From Lachnospiraceae bacterium (lineage in GTDB: Bacteria > Bacillota > Clostridia > Lachnospirales > Lachnospiraceae): DNA of 64,000 bases. Position numbers and translations under genes: made by a program. The notes beneath the pieces were generated by a model. That model was not told the DNA's origin and did not search any database. It saw only the letters and a list, made by a program, of their open reading frames with translations. The stretch covers positions 372,001 through 436,000 of the forward strand of contig SVFD01000001.1 of the NCBI GenBank assembly GCA_015057025.1. Reading direction: 5' to 3'. Of the stretch, positions 19,181 through 28,376 are shown one piece after another (position 1 is the stretch's first letter; the number at the start of each line of letters is the position of its first letter).

Positions 19181-21583
19181 TTGGAGATTCATATTTCGGT
19201 CCGTAATCTGGTAGAATTTATCATGCGTTCCGGAGATATTGATAGTCGACGTTCCGTGAAAGCTACCGAACTTGCCATGCAGGAGGGAAGCAGAATACAT
19301 AGGATGCTTCAACATAAGGCAGGTAGTAATTATGAAGCAGAAGTACCTATGAAATATCACTATACCACGGACAGATATACGATTGAAGTTGAGGGACGGG
19401 CCGATGGCGTGATAACGACATCAAATGGCGTGATAATTGATGAGATTAAAGGAACCTATCGTGAACTGGATAAGATAGAGGCACCACAGCCTGTGCATTT
19501 GGCTCAGGCAATGTGTTATGCCTTTTTTTATTGTGTTCAAAATGAATGTGAAAAAATTGTCGTGCGTATTACGTATTGTAATATAGAGACGGAAGAAGTG
19601 CGCTATTTTCAAGAAGAATATACTTGTGAACAATTAACCGAATGGTTTGATGACCTGATAAGTCAATATAAAAAGTGGGCCGATTTTGAAGTGGATTGGA
19701 AAGAAATAAAGAAGCAATCTATCAAAGACTTAAAGTTTCCCTTTGAATATAGAGAAGGTCAAAAGGAGCTGGCAACACATGTCTATCATACCATTTGTCA
19801 TAAGCGCAAGCTGTTTATTGAAGCGCCTACAGGTGTTGGGAAAACTATATCCACCCTGTTTCCGGCAGTGAAAGCACTTGGAGAAGGTAAGGCAGAACGC
19901 GTCTTTTATTTGACGGCCAAAACAATTACTGGTACCGTTGCGGCGGATACCTATGAAATTATGCGAAGCGGCGGTCTGCGTATGAAAACCGTATTTATTA
20001 CAGCGAAAGAAAAACTTTGTCCCATGGAGAAGGTAGAGTGTAATCCTCAGTCCTGTCCGTATGCAAAAGGACATTTTGACAGAATTAATGATGCGATGTA
20101 TGAATTGCTTACTACAGAAGATGCATTCACGAGAGATAAAATTATAGAGTATTCTGAAAAATATACGGTATGTCCCTTTGAGTTTTGTTTGGATATGAGT
20201 TTGTTTTCGGATGGTATTATTTGTGATTATAATTATTTGTTTGACCCGCATGTGTATTTAAAACGTTTCTTTTCGGAAGGTAGCAGAGGCGCGCATTTAT
20301 TTTTGATTGATGAGGCTCACAATCTGTTGGAGCGGGGGCGGGAAATGTATTCGGCACAGCTTATAAAAGAAGATTTTATGGAATTGAAGAGAGAAATCCG
20401 CAATGCCGTTAAGGATAAAATACAAATTTTCCCTCAGCTTAGCACTATAGTAAAAGCCTTAGGAATCTGTAATAAAGAAATGCTTCGGCTGAAGCGGATT
20501 TGCAGCGGAGATTATGCAGTATTGCAAAGTAGCGAACAATTAGCTCCGTTAGTATTAAAGATAAACAATCTATACAGTAAGATAGAAAAGTATTTAGAAG
20601 ATGAAGAAAAAGACAGTGACTTGCGTGGTCAAATATTGGATTTCTATTTTAAATTGTCCCATTTTTTACTTATTTGGGAAGGTCTGGATGAGAATTACAG
20701 CATTTATTTAAAATTTGAAGGGGAAGAGTGTTTTATATGCAGGCTCTTCTGCGTAAATCCATCCTTTCAACTTCGGACCTGTATGGACAGAGGTGTGAGT
20801 TCGGTTTTATTTTCTGCCACATTGCTACCGATTCAATATTACAAAAGTTTGTTGGGTGGTTTGAAGGAAGATTATGAGGTATATGCTCACTCTACATTCG
20901 ATTCCGATAAAAGAGGTATTTTTATTGCTTCTGATGTTACCAGCCGATACAAGAGTAGGGGCATTGATACTTATAAAAGAGTGGCAGATTATATCCGTCG
21001 GATTACACAAATAAAGTTTGGCAATTATCTTGTATTCTTTCCGTCATATGCATTTGCAAATAAAGTATATGAATGCTTTATACCGGAGGAGCAGGATGAA
21101 ATTTTGCTTCAGGGTGAAAGCATGCGTGAAGAAGAGAGAGAGACTTTTTTACAGTGTTTCTCTAATGACTCGAATAGTCAACAAAGAAAAAAGAGCCTCG
21201 TTGCGTTTTGTGTAATGGGAGGAATTTTTGCTGAAGGAATTGATTTAAAAGGAGAAAGCTTAATAGGGGCTATTGTGGTGGGTAACGGTATGCCACAGGT
21301 ATGTCCTGAGCGTGATATTTTAAAAAGGCATTTTGACGATACTGAACAAAAAGGTTTTGATTATGCGTATAAGTATCCGGGAATGAATAAGGTCTTGCAG
21401 GCTGCAGGGCGTGTTATTCGTACTTCGGAAGATGTGGGTATAGTGGTTCTGTTGGAGGAGCGTTTTTTGGACGTCGGTTATCAGAGACTTTTCCCACGAG
21501 AGTGGAATTCTTATAACATAGTTGATATGAATACAATATCTAATGAAATAAAGGACTTTTGGAAACATCATAGTTTGTTGTAA
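19181..21583 (+). CDS. PD-(D/E)XK nuclease fused to XPD/DinG-type Fe-S helicase
   Basis: About 800 residues. The N-terminal 200 form a RecB/Cas4-like nuclease with GRAD, a DEIKG active-site Lys, and HLAQAMCYAFF. The rest is a DEAD_2-type superfamily 2 helicase. It has a Walker A (APTGVGKT, K221), a likely Fe-S cluster made by Cys residues in EKLCPMEKVEC, PQSCPY and TVCPFEF, a DEAH box (D377-H380), and motif VI near QAAGRVIRT. I choose TTG at 19181 as the start because GGAGG at 19167-19171 lies nine bases before it. An ATG at 19115 would place 22 unlikely residues ahead and run through the hairpin. The role is probably DNA repair or nuclease-coupled unwinding, next to the AddAB block. No CRISPR is in the window. 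Confidence 0.88.
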   Translation: MEIHISVRNLVEFIMRSGDIDSRRSVKATELAMQEGSRIHRMLQHKAGSNYEAEVPMKYHYTTDRYTIEVEGRADGVITTSNGVIIDEIKGTYRELDKIEAPQPVHLAQAMCYAFFYCVQNECEKIVVRITYCNIETEEVRYFQEEYTCEQLTEWFDDLISQYKKWADFEVDWKEIKKQSIKDLKFPFEYREGQKELATHVYHTICHKRKLFIEAPTGVGKTISTLFPAVKALGEGKAERVFYLTAKTITGTVAADTYEIMRSGGLRMKTVFITAKEKLCPMEKVECNPQSCPYAKGHFDRINDAMYELLTTEDAFTRDKIIEYSEKYTVCPFEFCLDMSLFSDGIICDYNYLFDPHVYLKRFFSEGSRGAHLFLIDEAHNLLERGREMYSAQLIKEDFMELKREIRNAVKDKIQIFPQLSTIVKALGICNKEMLRLKRICSGDYAVLQSSEQLAPLVLKINNLYSKIEKYLEDEEKDSDLRGQILDFYFKLSHFLLIWEGLDENYSIYLKFEGEECFICRLFCVNPSFQLRTCMDRGVSSVLFSATLLPIQYYKSLLGGLKEDYEVYAHSTFDSDKRGIFIASDVTSRYKSRGIDTYKRVADYIRRITQIKFGNYLVFFPSYAFANKVYECFIPEEQDEILLQGESMREEERETFLQCFSNDSNSQQRKKSLVAFCVMGGIFAEGIDLKGESLIGAIVVGNGMPQVCPERDILKRHFDDTEQKGFDYAYKYPGMNKVLQAAGRVIRTSEDVGIVVLLEERFLDVGYQRLFPREWNSYNIVDMNTISNEIKDFWKHHSLL

Positions 21584-21927
21584 AATCCGGTCAATGAAAA
21601 ATATAAAATTGACTTGTTTATAGGGAGAAATATTGTTTTTTTACCGAATTATGTAACTATAATTTGACAAAAAGGAATAAAATGACATGAAAAATGACAA
21701 GATTGTCTCTAAATTTTTTTAAAAATCGACAAAATATGAATTGTGGATAACTTGGTGGAAACGGTGGATTTTTCGCAAAAAAGCAAGAAAAGTTATCCAC
21801 ATCCGTCAAGAATGTCACTGTAAAAGCCATAAAAGTATTGTTGAGAATGCTCAAAAAGAGTAATTTTTTATGTTAACGATATGAAATGGATACTAATCTA
21901 GTCAATTTATGAAGTTTGGAGGAAATG
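21584..21927. other. AT-rich intergenic region with an inverted pair of DnaA boxes
   Basis: No gene is seen here. TGTGGATAA (21742-21750) and TTATCCACA (21793-21801) are perfect matches to the DnaA box in opposite orientation, within a 12-bp inverted repeat (21742-21753 and 21790-21801). The surroundings are strongly AT-rich with several TGACA words. No dnaA, dnaN or gyrase gene is in the window, so this is not evidently oriC. It may be a DnaA-binding regulatory or titration site. Confidence 0.6.
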
Positions 21928-21956
21928 TTGTCAAAAAGCAAAAATAATAATATAAT
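21928..21956 (+). promoter_or_regulatory. Sigma-A-type promoter for the DUF4097 pair
   Basis: TTGTCA (21928-21933) and TATAAT (21951-21956) are separated by 17 bases. The promoter lies 45 bases before the ATG at 22001. Confidence 0.6.
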
Positions 21957-22000
21957 TAGGATTGTTTTATATTTATGGTAAAAATATGAAAGGCAAGGCT

Positions 22001-22393
22001 ATGAGGGAAAAGACGGAAAGCAAAGTATATATGGCAAAAGAAACAATTCCTGCTATTTGCCTTCTTTTTGTTCCTGCATTAATTCTGCAGGTGATTATAT
22101 TTGCAGTTTCCGTTTTTCTTTGGGGAATTGTTTTGTTTATTGTTGGCGGTCTTGCAGCATTGGCAGTAGCGGGTATTTTTGAATTGGTTTTCGGTGTAAC
22201 TATGGTTGGAATCGGAATTGAAAAATTATTTTCCATGCCTATGGGCGCATTTGCTGTTATGGGATTCGGAATTGCTAACATCGGAATTGCACTTTTAATT
22301 GAGAGTTTCGTATTGTGGTTATTTGGTGTGTTGGTTCCTTCTTTTTTTAGGAAAATAAAAGGCAAGGAGGCAAAGAATGAAAAGATATCTTAA
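22001..22393 (+). CDS. Small polytopic membrane protein
   Basis: About 130 residues, almost entirely hydrophobic, with four predicted membrane segments between two charged ends. The ATG at 22001 has AAAGG eight bases upstream. In-frame alternatives at 21986 (ATG) and 21962 (TTG) lack such a site. It overlaps the following DUF4097 gene by 17 bases, a pairing that recalls the DUF1700/HAAS and DUF4097 modules of Firmicutes, although no HAAS signature is plain here. It may serve as a membrane partner of that protein. Function unknown. Confidence 0.7.
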   Translation: MREKTESKVYMAKETIPAICLLFVPALILQVIIFAVSVFLWGIVLFIVGGLAALAVAGIFELVFGVTMVGIGIEKLFSMPMGAFAVMGFGIANIGIALLIESFVLWLFGVLVPSFFRKIKGKEAKNEKIS

Positions 22394-23408
22394 ATCCTTG
22401 TTTAAAATATCCATTAGCCTGATTACAATCGGAACTATTGTAATGTTCATTGGTTTGCTCATGGGTGGTGCAAAAGCCTTGAGTAAAGAAGTTACAGAAC
22501 TGGTACATGTAGTAAGAGTCGGAGTGGCGGAGACAGTGGAGCGCATTCCTTTGTTGGAGAGTATTACCAATATTAATGGCTTTACGTTGGTTGTGGATAG
22601 AGATGAAGTTAAGGTAGAAGTAAATGAAGAGTATGAAACGATCAACGGAGATTACTCAAATTTGAAACTGGCTGAGGCTTCTCAGGTGCAGAATCTGGAT
22701 ATCAGTATTTTAAACGGAAAATGTTACATTCTTCCTTCCGCAAACGGATATTACGGAATAGAGAGCAGTGATGCAGAAGATTTTCAGTGTTATGTTTCGG
22801 ATGGTACGTTATATTTAAGTGCATTTCCAAAGGATTTCGGAACGGATGCTGAGAAAGCTGAAATTATTCTTTATATTCCAAATGAGACAGAATATGAGAA
22901 AGTCATTTTGTTTTGTTCGGGAGAACAGTTAGAAGGTGAAGTACGGATGACCGGAAATGAATTAAGTATAAGTTCTATTTGCGGGAAAAATACTTTTTCG
23001 GATAATTTGATTTTCGAAGATGCTGTTATAACTGTAGGTATAGGGGAATTAAATATGAATGGGCTGAGTGCAGATTCTGTTAAAATTGAGGTGAGTACCG
23101 CAGAAGCAGAAATCGATAATTTGCAGGCAGATACCATGGAAGTAAATTTGGGTATGGGGACACTTTCCATACAGGGAATTACAGAAGAAGATATTATTCT
23201 TAATTGCGGTATGGGGCATCTGGATATAATGCTGGGATGTGCACAGGAAGACTATAATTATGATATCTCCGGTTCGGCAGAAAGTGTTCAAATCGGTACG
23301 GACACTTTGGCAGGAATGGTGATGGAACGCTGGATTGATAATGGTTCTCACAAGAAAATTACTATGAGTTGTGCCATGGGCAGTGTTAAAATTGAATTTG
23401 AACAATAG
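22377..23408 (+). CDS. DUF4097-family envelope protein
   Basis: A 343-residue protein with an N-terminal membrane anchor (about 10-32). A repetitive beta-strand region follows, in which short strands alternate with turns (MNGLSADSVKIEVSTAEAEI, LNCGMGHLDIML, MSCAMGSVKIEFE). This is the DUF4097 beta-solenoid pattern, also called adhesin-like. AAGGAGG precedes its ATG inside the end of the previous gene. Proteins of this family are linked to envelope stress modules, but no dedicated regulator (PadR or two-component) is adjacent. Outside location is inferred from the anchor. Confidence 0.75.
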   Translation: MKRYLKSLFKISISLITIGTIVMFIGLLMGGAKALSKEVTELVHVVRVGVAETVERIPLLESITNINGFTLVVDRDEVKVEVNEEYETINGDYSNLKLAEASQVQNLDISILNGKCYILPSANGYYGIESSDAEDFQCYVSDGTLYLSAFPKDFGTDAEKAEIILYIPNETEYEKVILFCSGEQLEGEVRMTGNELSISSICGKNTFSDNLIFEDAVITVGIGELNMNGLSADSVKIEVSTAEAEIDNLQADTMEVNLGMGTLSIQGITEEDIILNCGMGHLDIMLGCAQEDYNYDISGSAESVQIGTDTLAGMVMERWIDNGSHKKITMSCAMGSVKIEFEQ

Positions 23409-23504
23409 ATTTTCAGAATGATTTGTGGAAGAGTGTTGCGAAAGAAGGCAAATGTGTTGTAAAATATAGTTTAGCGTTTTTATACGACTTGCGTTTCGCA
23501 ATTT

Positions 23505-23534
23505 TTGGAATCGAAACAGAAGATGTTTTATAAT
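23505..23534 (+). promoter_or_regulatory. Candidate valS promoter
   Basis: TTGGAA (23505-23510) and TATAAT (23529-23534) lie 18 bases apart, just upstream of the AAAGGAG of valS. The leader would be under 25 bases. The 150-base gap before valS has no T-box signature, which is unusual for an aminoacyl-tRNA synthetase gene in Firmicutes. Confidence 0.45.
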
Positions 23535-23556
23535 AGAGCAAAAGGAGTACTTGAGA

Positions 23557-26199
23557 ATGAGCAAAGAACTTGCAAAAACTTATGATCCTCATGGTATTGA
23601 GGACCGTCTTTACGCGAAGTGGCTGGAAAAGAAATATTTCCACGCAGAGGTGGATGAGAATAAAAAACCTTTTACCATTGTGATTCCCCCTCCAAATATT
23701 ACGGGACAGCTTCACATGGGACATGCATTGGATAATACCATGCAGGATATTTTAATCCGTTTTAAAAGAATGCAGGGATATAATGCCCTTTGGCAGCCCG
23801 GTACAGACCACGCGAGTATTGCAACCGAGGTTAAGATTATCGAGAAGTTAAAAGAAGAAGGCATTGATAAAAATGACCTTGGAAGAGAGAAGTTCTTAGA
23901 GCGTGCATGGGACTGGAAGAGAGAATACGGCGGAAGAATTATCAGCCAGTTAAAGAAGCTTGGTTCTTCCTGTGACTGGGACAGAGAGCGTTTTACAATG
24001 GACGAAGGCTGTAACAAGGCAGTTACGGAAGTATTTATTAAGATGCATGAAAAAGGATGGATTTATAAAGGTGCCAGAATTATTAACTGGTGTCCTGTTT
24101 GTAATACTTCTATTTCCGATGCAGAGGTAGAATATGAGGAGCAGGCAGGCCATTTCTGGCATATTAAGTACCCTATCGTAGGTTCGGATGAATTCCTTGA
24201 GTTTGCTACCACACGTCCTGAAACCATGCTGGGTGATACTGCAGTTGCAGTAAATCCTGATGATGAAAGATATACCCATTTGGTAGGAAAGATGGTAAAA
24301 CTTCCTTTTGTTGACCGTGAAATTCCTATTATTGCGGATTCCTATGTAGATAAAGAGTTTGGTACCGGTGTTGTTAAAATTACTCCGGCACACGACCCTA
24401 ACGACTTCCAGGTTGGACAGCGTCATAACTTACCATTGATTAACATCATGAATGATGATGCTACCATTAATGAAAACGGTGGTAAGTTTGCAGGTATGGA
24501 CCGTTATGCGGCCAGAGCCCAGATGGTAAAAGAACTGGACGAAATGGGACTTCTTGTGGAAATCGAAGATTATTCCCATAATGTAGGTACTCATGACCGT
24601 TGTAAAACAACCGTAGAGCCCCTTGTAAAACAACAGTGGTTTGTTAAGATGGACGAATTGATTAAGCCTGCTGCAGATGCAGTTCGTAATGGTGAAATCA
24701 AATTGGTTCCCGAAAGAATGGAAAAGGCTTACTTTAACTGGACCGACAATATCCGTGACTGGTGCATTTCCAGACAGTTGTGGTGGGGACACAGAATTCC
24801 CGCATACTACTGTGATGACTGCGGCGAAATTGTAGTGGCAAGAGAAATGCCCGATGTCTGCCCTGTTTGCGGACAGAGTCATTTTACACAGGATCCCGAT
24901 ACACTGGATACATGGTTCTCATCAGCACTTTGGCCCTTCTCAACTTTGGGCTGGCCTGAAAAGACCAAGGATTTGGAATATTTTTATCCTACAGACGTGC
25001 TTGTAACCGGTTATGACATCATCTTCTTCTGGGTAATTCGTATGGTATTCTCAGGCTATGAGCAGATGAAGGAGAAGCCTTTTAAAACTGTTTTATTCCA
25101 CGGACTTGTTCGTGACTCACAGGGACGTAAAATGAGTAAGTCCTTGGGTAACGGTATCGATCCCTTGGAAATCATCGAAAAGTACGGTGCAGATGCACTT
25201 CGTCTTACATTAATTACCGGTAATGCACCGGGTAATGATATGCGTTTCTACTACGAAAGAGTAGAAGCAAATCGTAACTTCGGTAACAAGATTTGGAATG
25301 CTTCCCGCTTCATTATGATGAACATGGAAGACAAGACTGTGACTACTCCTGCAGTTGCTGATTTAGAGCCTGTAGATAAGTGGATGTTGTCTAAACTTAA
25401 CAATGTGATTAAAGAAGTTACCGACAATATGGAAAATTACGAACTGGGTATTGCCGTTCAGAAGGTTTACGATTTCATCTGGGACGAGTTCTGTGACTGG
25501 TATATCGAAATGGTTAAGCCCCGTCTCTATGCATCCGATAATCAGGTATCTTCCAATGCGGCACTTTGGACTTTAAAGACCGTATTAATCGATGCATTGA
25601 AATTATTACATCCTTATATGCCTTTTATTACAGAAGAAATTTTCTGTACCTTACAGAATGAAGAAGAGTCAATTATGATTTCTTCATGGCCTGTTTACAC
25701 CGAAGAGAGAAACTTTGCTAAAGAAGAAAAGGAAATTGAAATCATGAAGGAAGCCATCCGTGGTATCCGTAATGTGAGAACTTCCATGAACGTTCCTCCT
25801 TCCAAGAAGGCACAGGTGTACGTCGTATCCGAAAAACCTGAAATGAGAGCGATTTTTGAAGAAGGTAAATTGTTCTTCGCCTCTCTTGCTTATGCATCCG
25901 AAGTAATTGTTCAGGCAGATAAGAGCGGTATTGCCGATGATGCGGTGTCCGTAGTGATTGCCAACGCAAACGTATACATTCCTTTTGCAGAGCTTGTAGA
26001 CATTGCGCAGGAAATCGAGCGTCTTGAAAAAGAAGAGAAGAAGCTTGCAGGCGAGCTTGCCCGTGTAAACGGTATGCTTAACAATGCAAACTTCGTATCG
26101 AAAGCTCCTGCGGCCAAGATTGAAGAAGAAAAGGCTAAATTAGAGAAGTATACACAGATGATGGAGCAGGTTAAGGAGAGACTTGCACAGCTTAGATAA
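23557..26199 (+). CDS. valS: Valyl-tRNA synthetase
   Basis: A class I synthetase charging tRNA-Val, 880 residues as expected. The HIGH motif appears as HMGH (53-56) after PPPNITGQL, and the KMSKS motif is exact (525-529). The editing domain lies between them ([15 protein letters not shown]). Anticodon-binding helices follow, with a C-terminal Val-type coiled coil rich in Lys and Glu (about 815-880). The ATG at 23557 has AAAGGAG upstream; a TTG two codons earlier is less likely. The gene ends in a GC-rich terminator that also forms the outer end of a large palindrome. Confidence 0.97.
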   Translation: MSKELAKTYDPHGIEDRLYAKWLEKKYFHAEVDENKKPFTIVIPPPNITGQLHMGHALDNTMQDILIRFKRMQGYNALWQPGTDHASIATEVKIIEKLKEEGIDKNDLGREKFLERAWDWKREYGGRIISQLKKLGSSCDWDRERFTMDEGCNKAVTEVFIKMHEKGWIYKGARIINWCPVCNTSISDAEVEYEEQAGHFWHIKYPIVGSDEFLEFATTRPETMLGDTAVAVNPDDERYTHLVGKMVKLPFVDREIPIIADSYVDKEFGTGVVKITPAHDPNDFQVGQRHNLPLINIMNDDATINENGGKFAGMDRYAARAQMVKELDEMGLLVEIEDYSHNVGTHDRCKTTVEPLVKQQWFVKMDELIKPAADAVRNGEIKLVPERMEKAYFNWTDNIRDWCISRQLWWGHRIPAYYCDDCGEIVVAREMPDVCPVCGQSHFTQDPDTLDTWFSSALWPFSTLGWPEKTKDLEYFYPTDVLVTGYDIIFFWVIRMVFSGYEQMKEKPFKTVLFHGLVRDSQGRKMSKSLGNGIDPLEIIEKYGADALRLTLITGNAPGNDMRFYYERVEANRNFGNKIWNASRFIMMNMEDKTVTTPAVADLEPVDKWMLSKLNNVIKEVTDNMENYELGIAVQKVYDFIWDEFCDWYIEMVKPRLYASDNQVSSNAALWTLKTVLIDALKLLHPYMPFITEEIFCTLQNEEESIMISSWPVYTEERNFAKEEKEIEIMKEAIRGIRNVRTSMNVPPSKKAQVYVVSEKPEMRAIFEEGKLFFASLAYASEVIVQADKSGIADDAVSVVIANANVYIPFAELVDIAQEIERLEKEEKKLAGELARVNGMLNNANFVSKAPAAKIEEEKAKLEKYTQMMEQVKERLAQLR

Positions 26200-26206
26200 A
26201 GTGAGT

Positions 26207-26547
26207 ATGCCCGCCCGGTTAGGGCGGGCTTATTTATTGACGGCTACGCGGTTTGTTATATTAATGATTTTGCCTGCATATTTGCGAGTATAGTTAGTGA
26301 AAACTGCGCAGATTATTTTATATTCCAACAGAACGCGCTCTCGCTCGGGTGAAATCGTAACGGACACTAAACTCGTGCTACATTTCTTTTGCACTCGTCA
26401 AGTGCCGACGTTTTCACACGGTTCTTTATGGAATAAAAATATCTGCACAGTATCAAGTAAGATGAAGTGCAAATATGCGGGCAAAAGTAAAGGTACGAAC
26501 CGCGTAGCCTATACGAAGAAATAGCGACGCCCTAACTGAGCGGGCAT
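26207..26547. repeat. Long intergenic palindrome A (about 340 bp)
   Basis: The stretch folds back on itself over almost its full length. The valS terminator (ATGCCCGCC..., 26207) is mirrored at 26528-26547. GGCTACGCGG (near 26242) is mirrored by CCGCGTAGCC (near 26502), and GCATATTTGC (near 26275) by GCAAATATGC (near 26469). The region around TATTCC (26318) is mirrored by GGAATA (26430). The apex holds CGTAACGGACACTAAA (26356) and TCAAGTGCCGACG (26398-26410). The left arm carries an extra GCGCTCTCGCTCGG-like bulge. The 75-codon open frame inside is a by-product of the repeat. It shares its core with palindromes B and C. Confidence 0.85.
26209..26238 (+). terminator. valS terminator
   Basis: GCCCGCCC (26209-26216) and GGGCGGGC (26222-26229) form an 8-bp GC stem with a 5-base loop, followed by TTATTTATT. 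It coincides with the outer left arm of palindrome A. Confidence 0.85.
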
Positions 26548-26572
26548 GGAGAGCTGAAAAAGGAGGTTTTAC

Positions 26573-27193
26573 ATGGGTAAAGAATTAGTTCCTTTCTGGG
26601 AAGAAACATATCGAGACAACAGTGTTTCAACATTTGCAATCACGCCCAATCCAACAGTTAAAGAATTTGAACATTTTCTTAATTTACACTCTCAAATCTT
26701 GGAAGTAGGATGTGGCGAAGGTCAGAATATTTTGTATTTGGCAGAGCAAGGATATTGTAATCTCGATGCTTTTGATTTATCGCAAAACGGAATTGCAAAA
26801 TTAAAACAAAGAGCCCAAAGTATAAAAAATCAAATAAATGCATTTGTAGATGATTTAACTACATATCAATTTAAGAAAAAATATGACATGATTATGTGTT
26901 TCGGAACTTTGCATTTTGTAAGTAAAAAAGATTGGAAGAATTTTATCTGCCGGGCAAAAGAAAATACTAATGTAGGCGGTATACATATTATGCAAATATT
27001 TACGGATGTGGTTCCGGCTTCGGCAGATATTGCCCCTTTTTCAATTGGTCTTGCGAAAGATGAAGAAATAAAAGATTTGTACAGCGATTGGGAGATAGTA
27101 CAATTTAAGTCTTATGTATTCGAGGATGAACATCCTAATGTACCCAAACATCTACACGCTTCCAATAAAATTGTGGCCCGCAGAATAAAATAA
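26573..27193 (+). CDS. Class I SAM-dependent methyltransferase (TehB-like)
   Basis: A 206-residue methyltransferase with the SAM-binding motif I ILEVGCGEG (about 42-50), an acidic residue after strand 2 (LDAFDLS), and motif IV MIMCFGTLHFV. Overall length and N-terminus resemble the TehB/UbiE-like small-molecule methyltransferases linked to tellurite or thiol detoxification. The acceptor is not evident. AAGGAGG lies seven bases before the ATG. It is a stand-alone gene right after palindrome A and opens the accessory region. Confidence 0.8.
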   Translation: MGKELVPFWEETYRDNSVSTFAITPNPTVKEFEHFLNLHSQILEVGCGEGQNILYLAEQGYCNLDAFDLSQNGIAKLKQRAQSIKNQINAFVDDLTTYQFKKKYDMIMCFGTLHFVSKKDWKNFICRAKENTNVGGIHIMQIFTDVVPASADIAPFSIGLAKDEEIKDLYSDWEIVQFKSYVFEDEHPNVPKHLHASNKIVARRIK

Positions 27194-27256
27194 CATCTAT
27201 TTCAATTCCGAAAAATAGCATATAATAAATATATTGATACATAAAAGGAGCACCGT

Positions 27257-28171
27257 ATGAAGTATCCCTACGATAAAGGTTTCCGCAAGGTGGCGTTCAA
27301 TATGCCTTTTAGCGGTTGGATGTGTAAAATGACCCATAAGCCCTTAAAAAGAATGGTGGACAGAATGAAACCACCTAAAGGGGTGATTTTGCGCAATTTT
27401 GCGATTCAGGGATATCACGGCGAATCTATTGATGTAAAAGAAATCACACCGGAGAATCTTACTGATGTTGCAATTTTGGATTTGCACGGAGGTGGCTTTG
27501 GTTATAAAACATCACCCGGACAGTTACAATTTGCCTATGAGTATGCGAAAGCCTTAAATTGCCGCGTTTTTATGCCGGACTATCATTTGCTACCGGACTA
27601 TCCTTTTCCTGCGGCATATGAGGACGTAATGCTTACATATCAGTACATGGTTGACCATGCCACAGAACTTTCGATTAATCCAAGTAAAATCATTGTTTTA
27701 GGTGACAGTGCGGGAGGCGCATTGGCGGCAAATGTATGCAATATGGCGGAAACAAGAGGATTGCCAATGCCTATGTGTCAGGTGCTTATTTATCCTGTTG
27801 TAGACGATGAGATGAATACAGAATCTATGAAGCTTTTTCCGGATACGCCTTTATGGAATGCGAAAAATAATCGTAAAATGTGGCCCATGTATTTGAAGGG
27901 TGTTTCAGAGGAGACACGAAAAATTGCAGTGCCCATTAAAAATCTCTTACCGCAATCTTTGCCTCCTACTTATATTGAAACCGCGGAATTCGATTGCCTG
28001 CATGATGAAGGGCTTGCGTATGCAAAACATATTAAGGGCGTGGCTGAGTGTGTAGAGATAAATGAAACCCAAGGAACAATTCACGGATATGATATTTTGG
28101 CCAAACACCCGATTACTAGAGACAGCGTCAAGAAAAGAATTGATTTTATGAAGAAATATATCAACTCGTGA
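27257..28171 (+). CDS. Alpha/beta hydrolase, HSL-type esterase
   Basis: A 304-residue esterase of the hormone-sensitive lipase family. The oxyanion motif is HGGG (77-80), and the nucleophile elbow is GDSAGG (S151). The third and second triad members are probably the Asp in TAEFDCLHDEG and the His in GTIHGYDIL. No signal peptide is seen, so it is probably intracellular. AAAGGAG precedes the ATG. It is a single gene with its own terminator. The likely activity is hydrolysis of short acyl or acetyl esters, possibly from acetylated plant oligosaccharides, but this is inference. Confidence 0.87.
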   Translation: MKYPYDKGFRKVAFNMPFSGWMCKMTHKPLKRMVDRMKPPKGVILRNFAIQGYHGESIDVKEITPENLTDVAILDLHGGGFGYKTSPGQLQFAYEYAKALNCRVFMPDYHLLPDYPFPAAYEDVMLTYQYMVDHATELSINPSKIIVLGDSAGGALAANVCNMAETRGLPMPMCQVLIYPVVDDEMNTESMKLFPDTPLWNAKNNRKMWPMYLKGVSEETRKIAVPIKNLLPQSLPPTYIETAEFDCLHDEGLAYAKHIKGVAECVEINETQGTIHGYDILAKHPITRDSVKKRIDFMKKYINS

Positions 28172-28197
28172 GTTACTAACTTACGAGTTGATTGTTT
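28162..28197 (+). terminator. Terminator after the esterase gene
   Basis: CAACTCGT (28162-28169) pairs with ACGAGTTG (28183-28190), followed by ATTGTTTT. The stem begins inside the last codons of the esterase. Confidence 0.65.
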
Positions 28198-28376
28198 TAG
28201 TATGGATGCTTTTTACTTAAAAATTAAAATTGTATGTGAATTTATAAACGAGAACGATCGAAAGTAATTAGTGAAAAATAGTGTAAAAATAGTGAAAAAA
28301 TAATGGAATTATTTCTGCTTATGAGATATAATATTCATAGGGTTTTGAATGTATTTTCCATGAAAGAAGGATATAT

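Noticed and set aside
21742-21801. Chromosome replication origin
   Set aside because: Two DnaA boxes alone, without dnaA, dnaN, recF or gyrase genes or a dense box cluster, do not support an origin call.
26297-26524. Open frame of 75 codons inside palindrome A
   Set aside because: It lies wholly in the inverted repeat, has no ribosome binding site and no recognisable domain, so it is most likely a by-product of the repeat.
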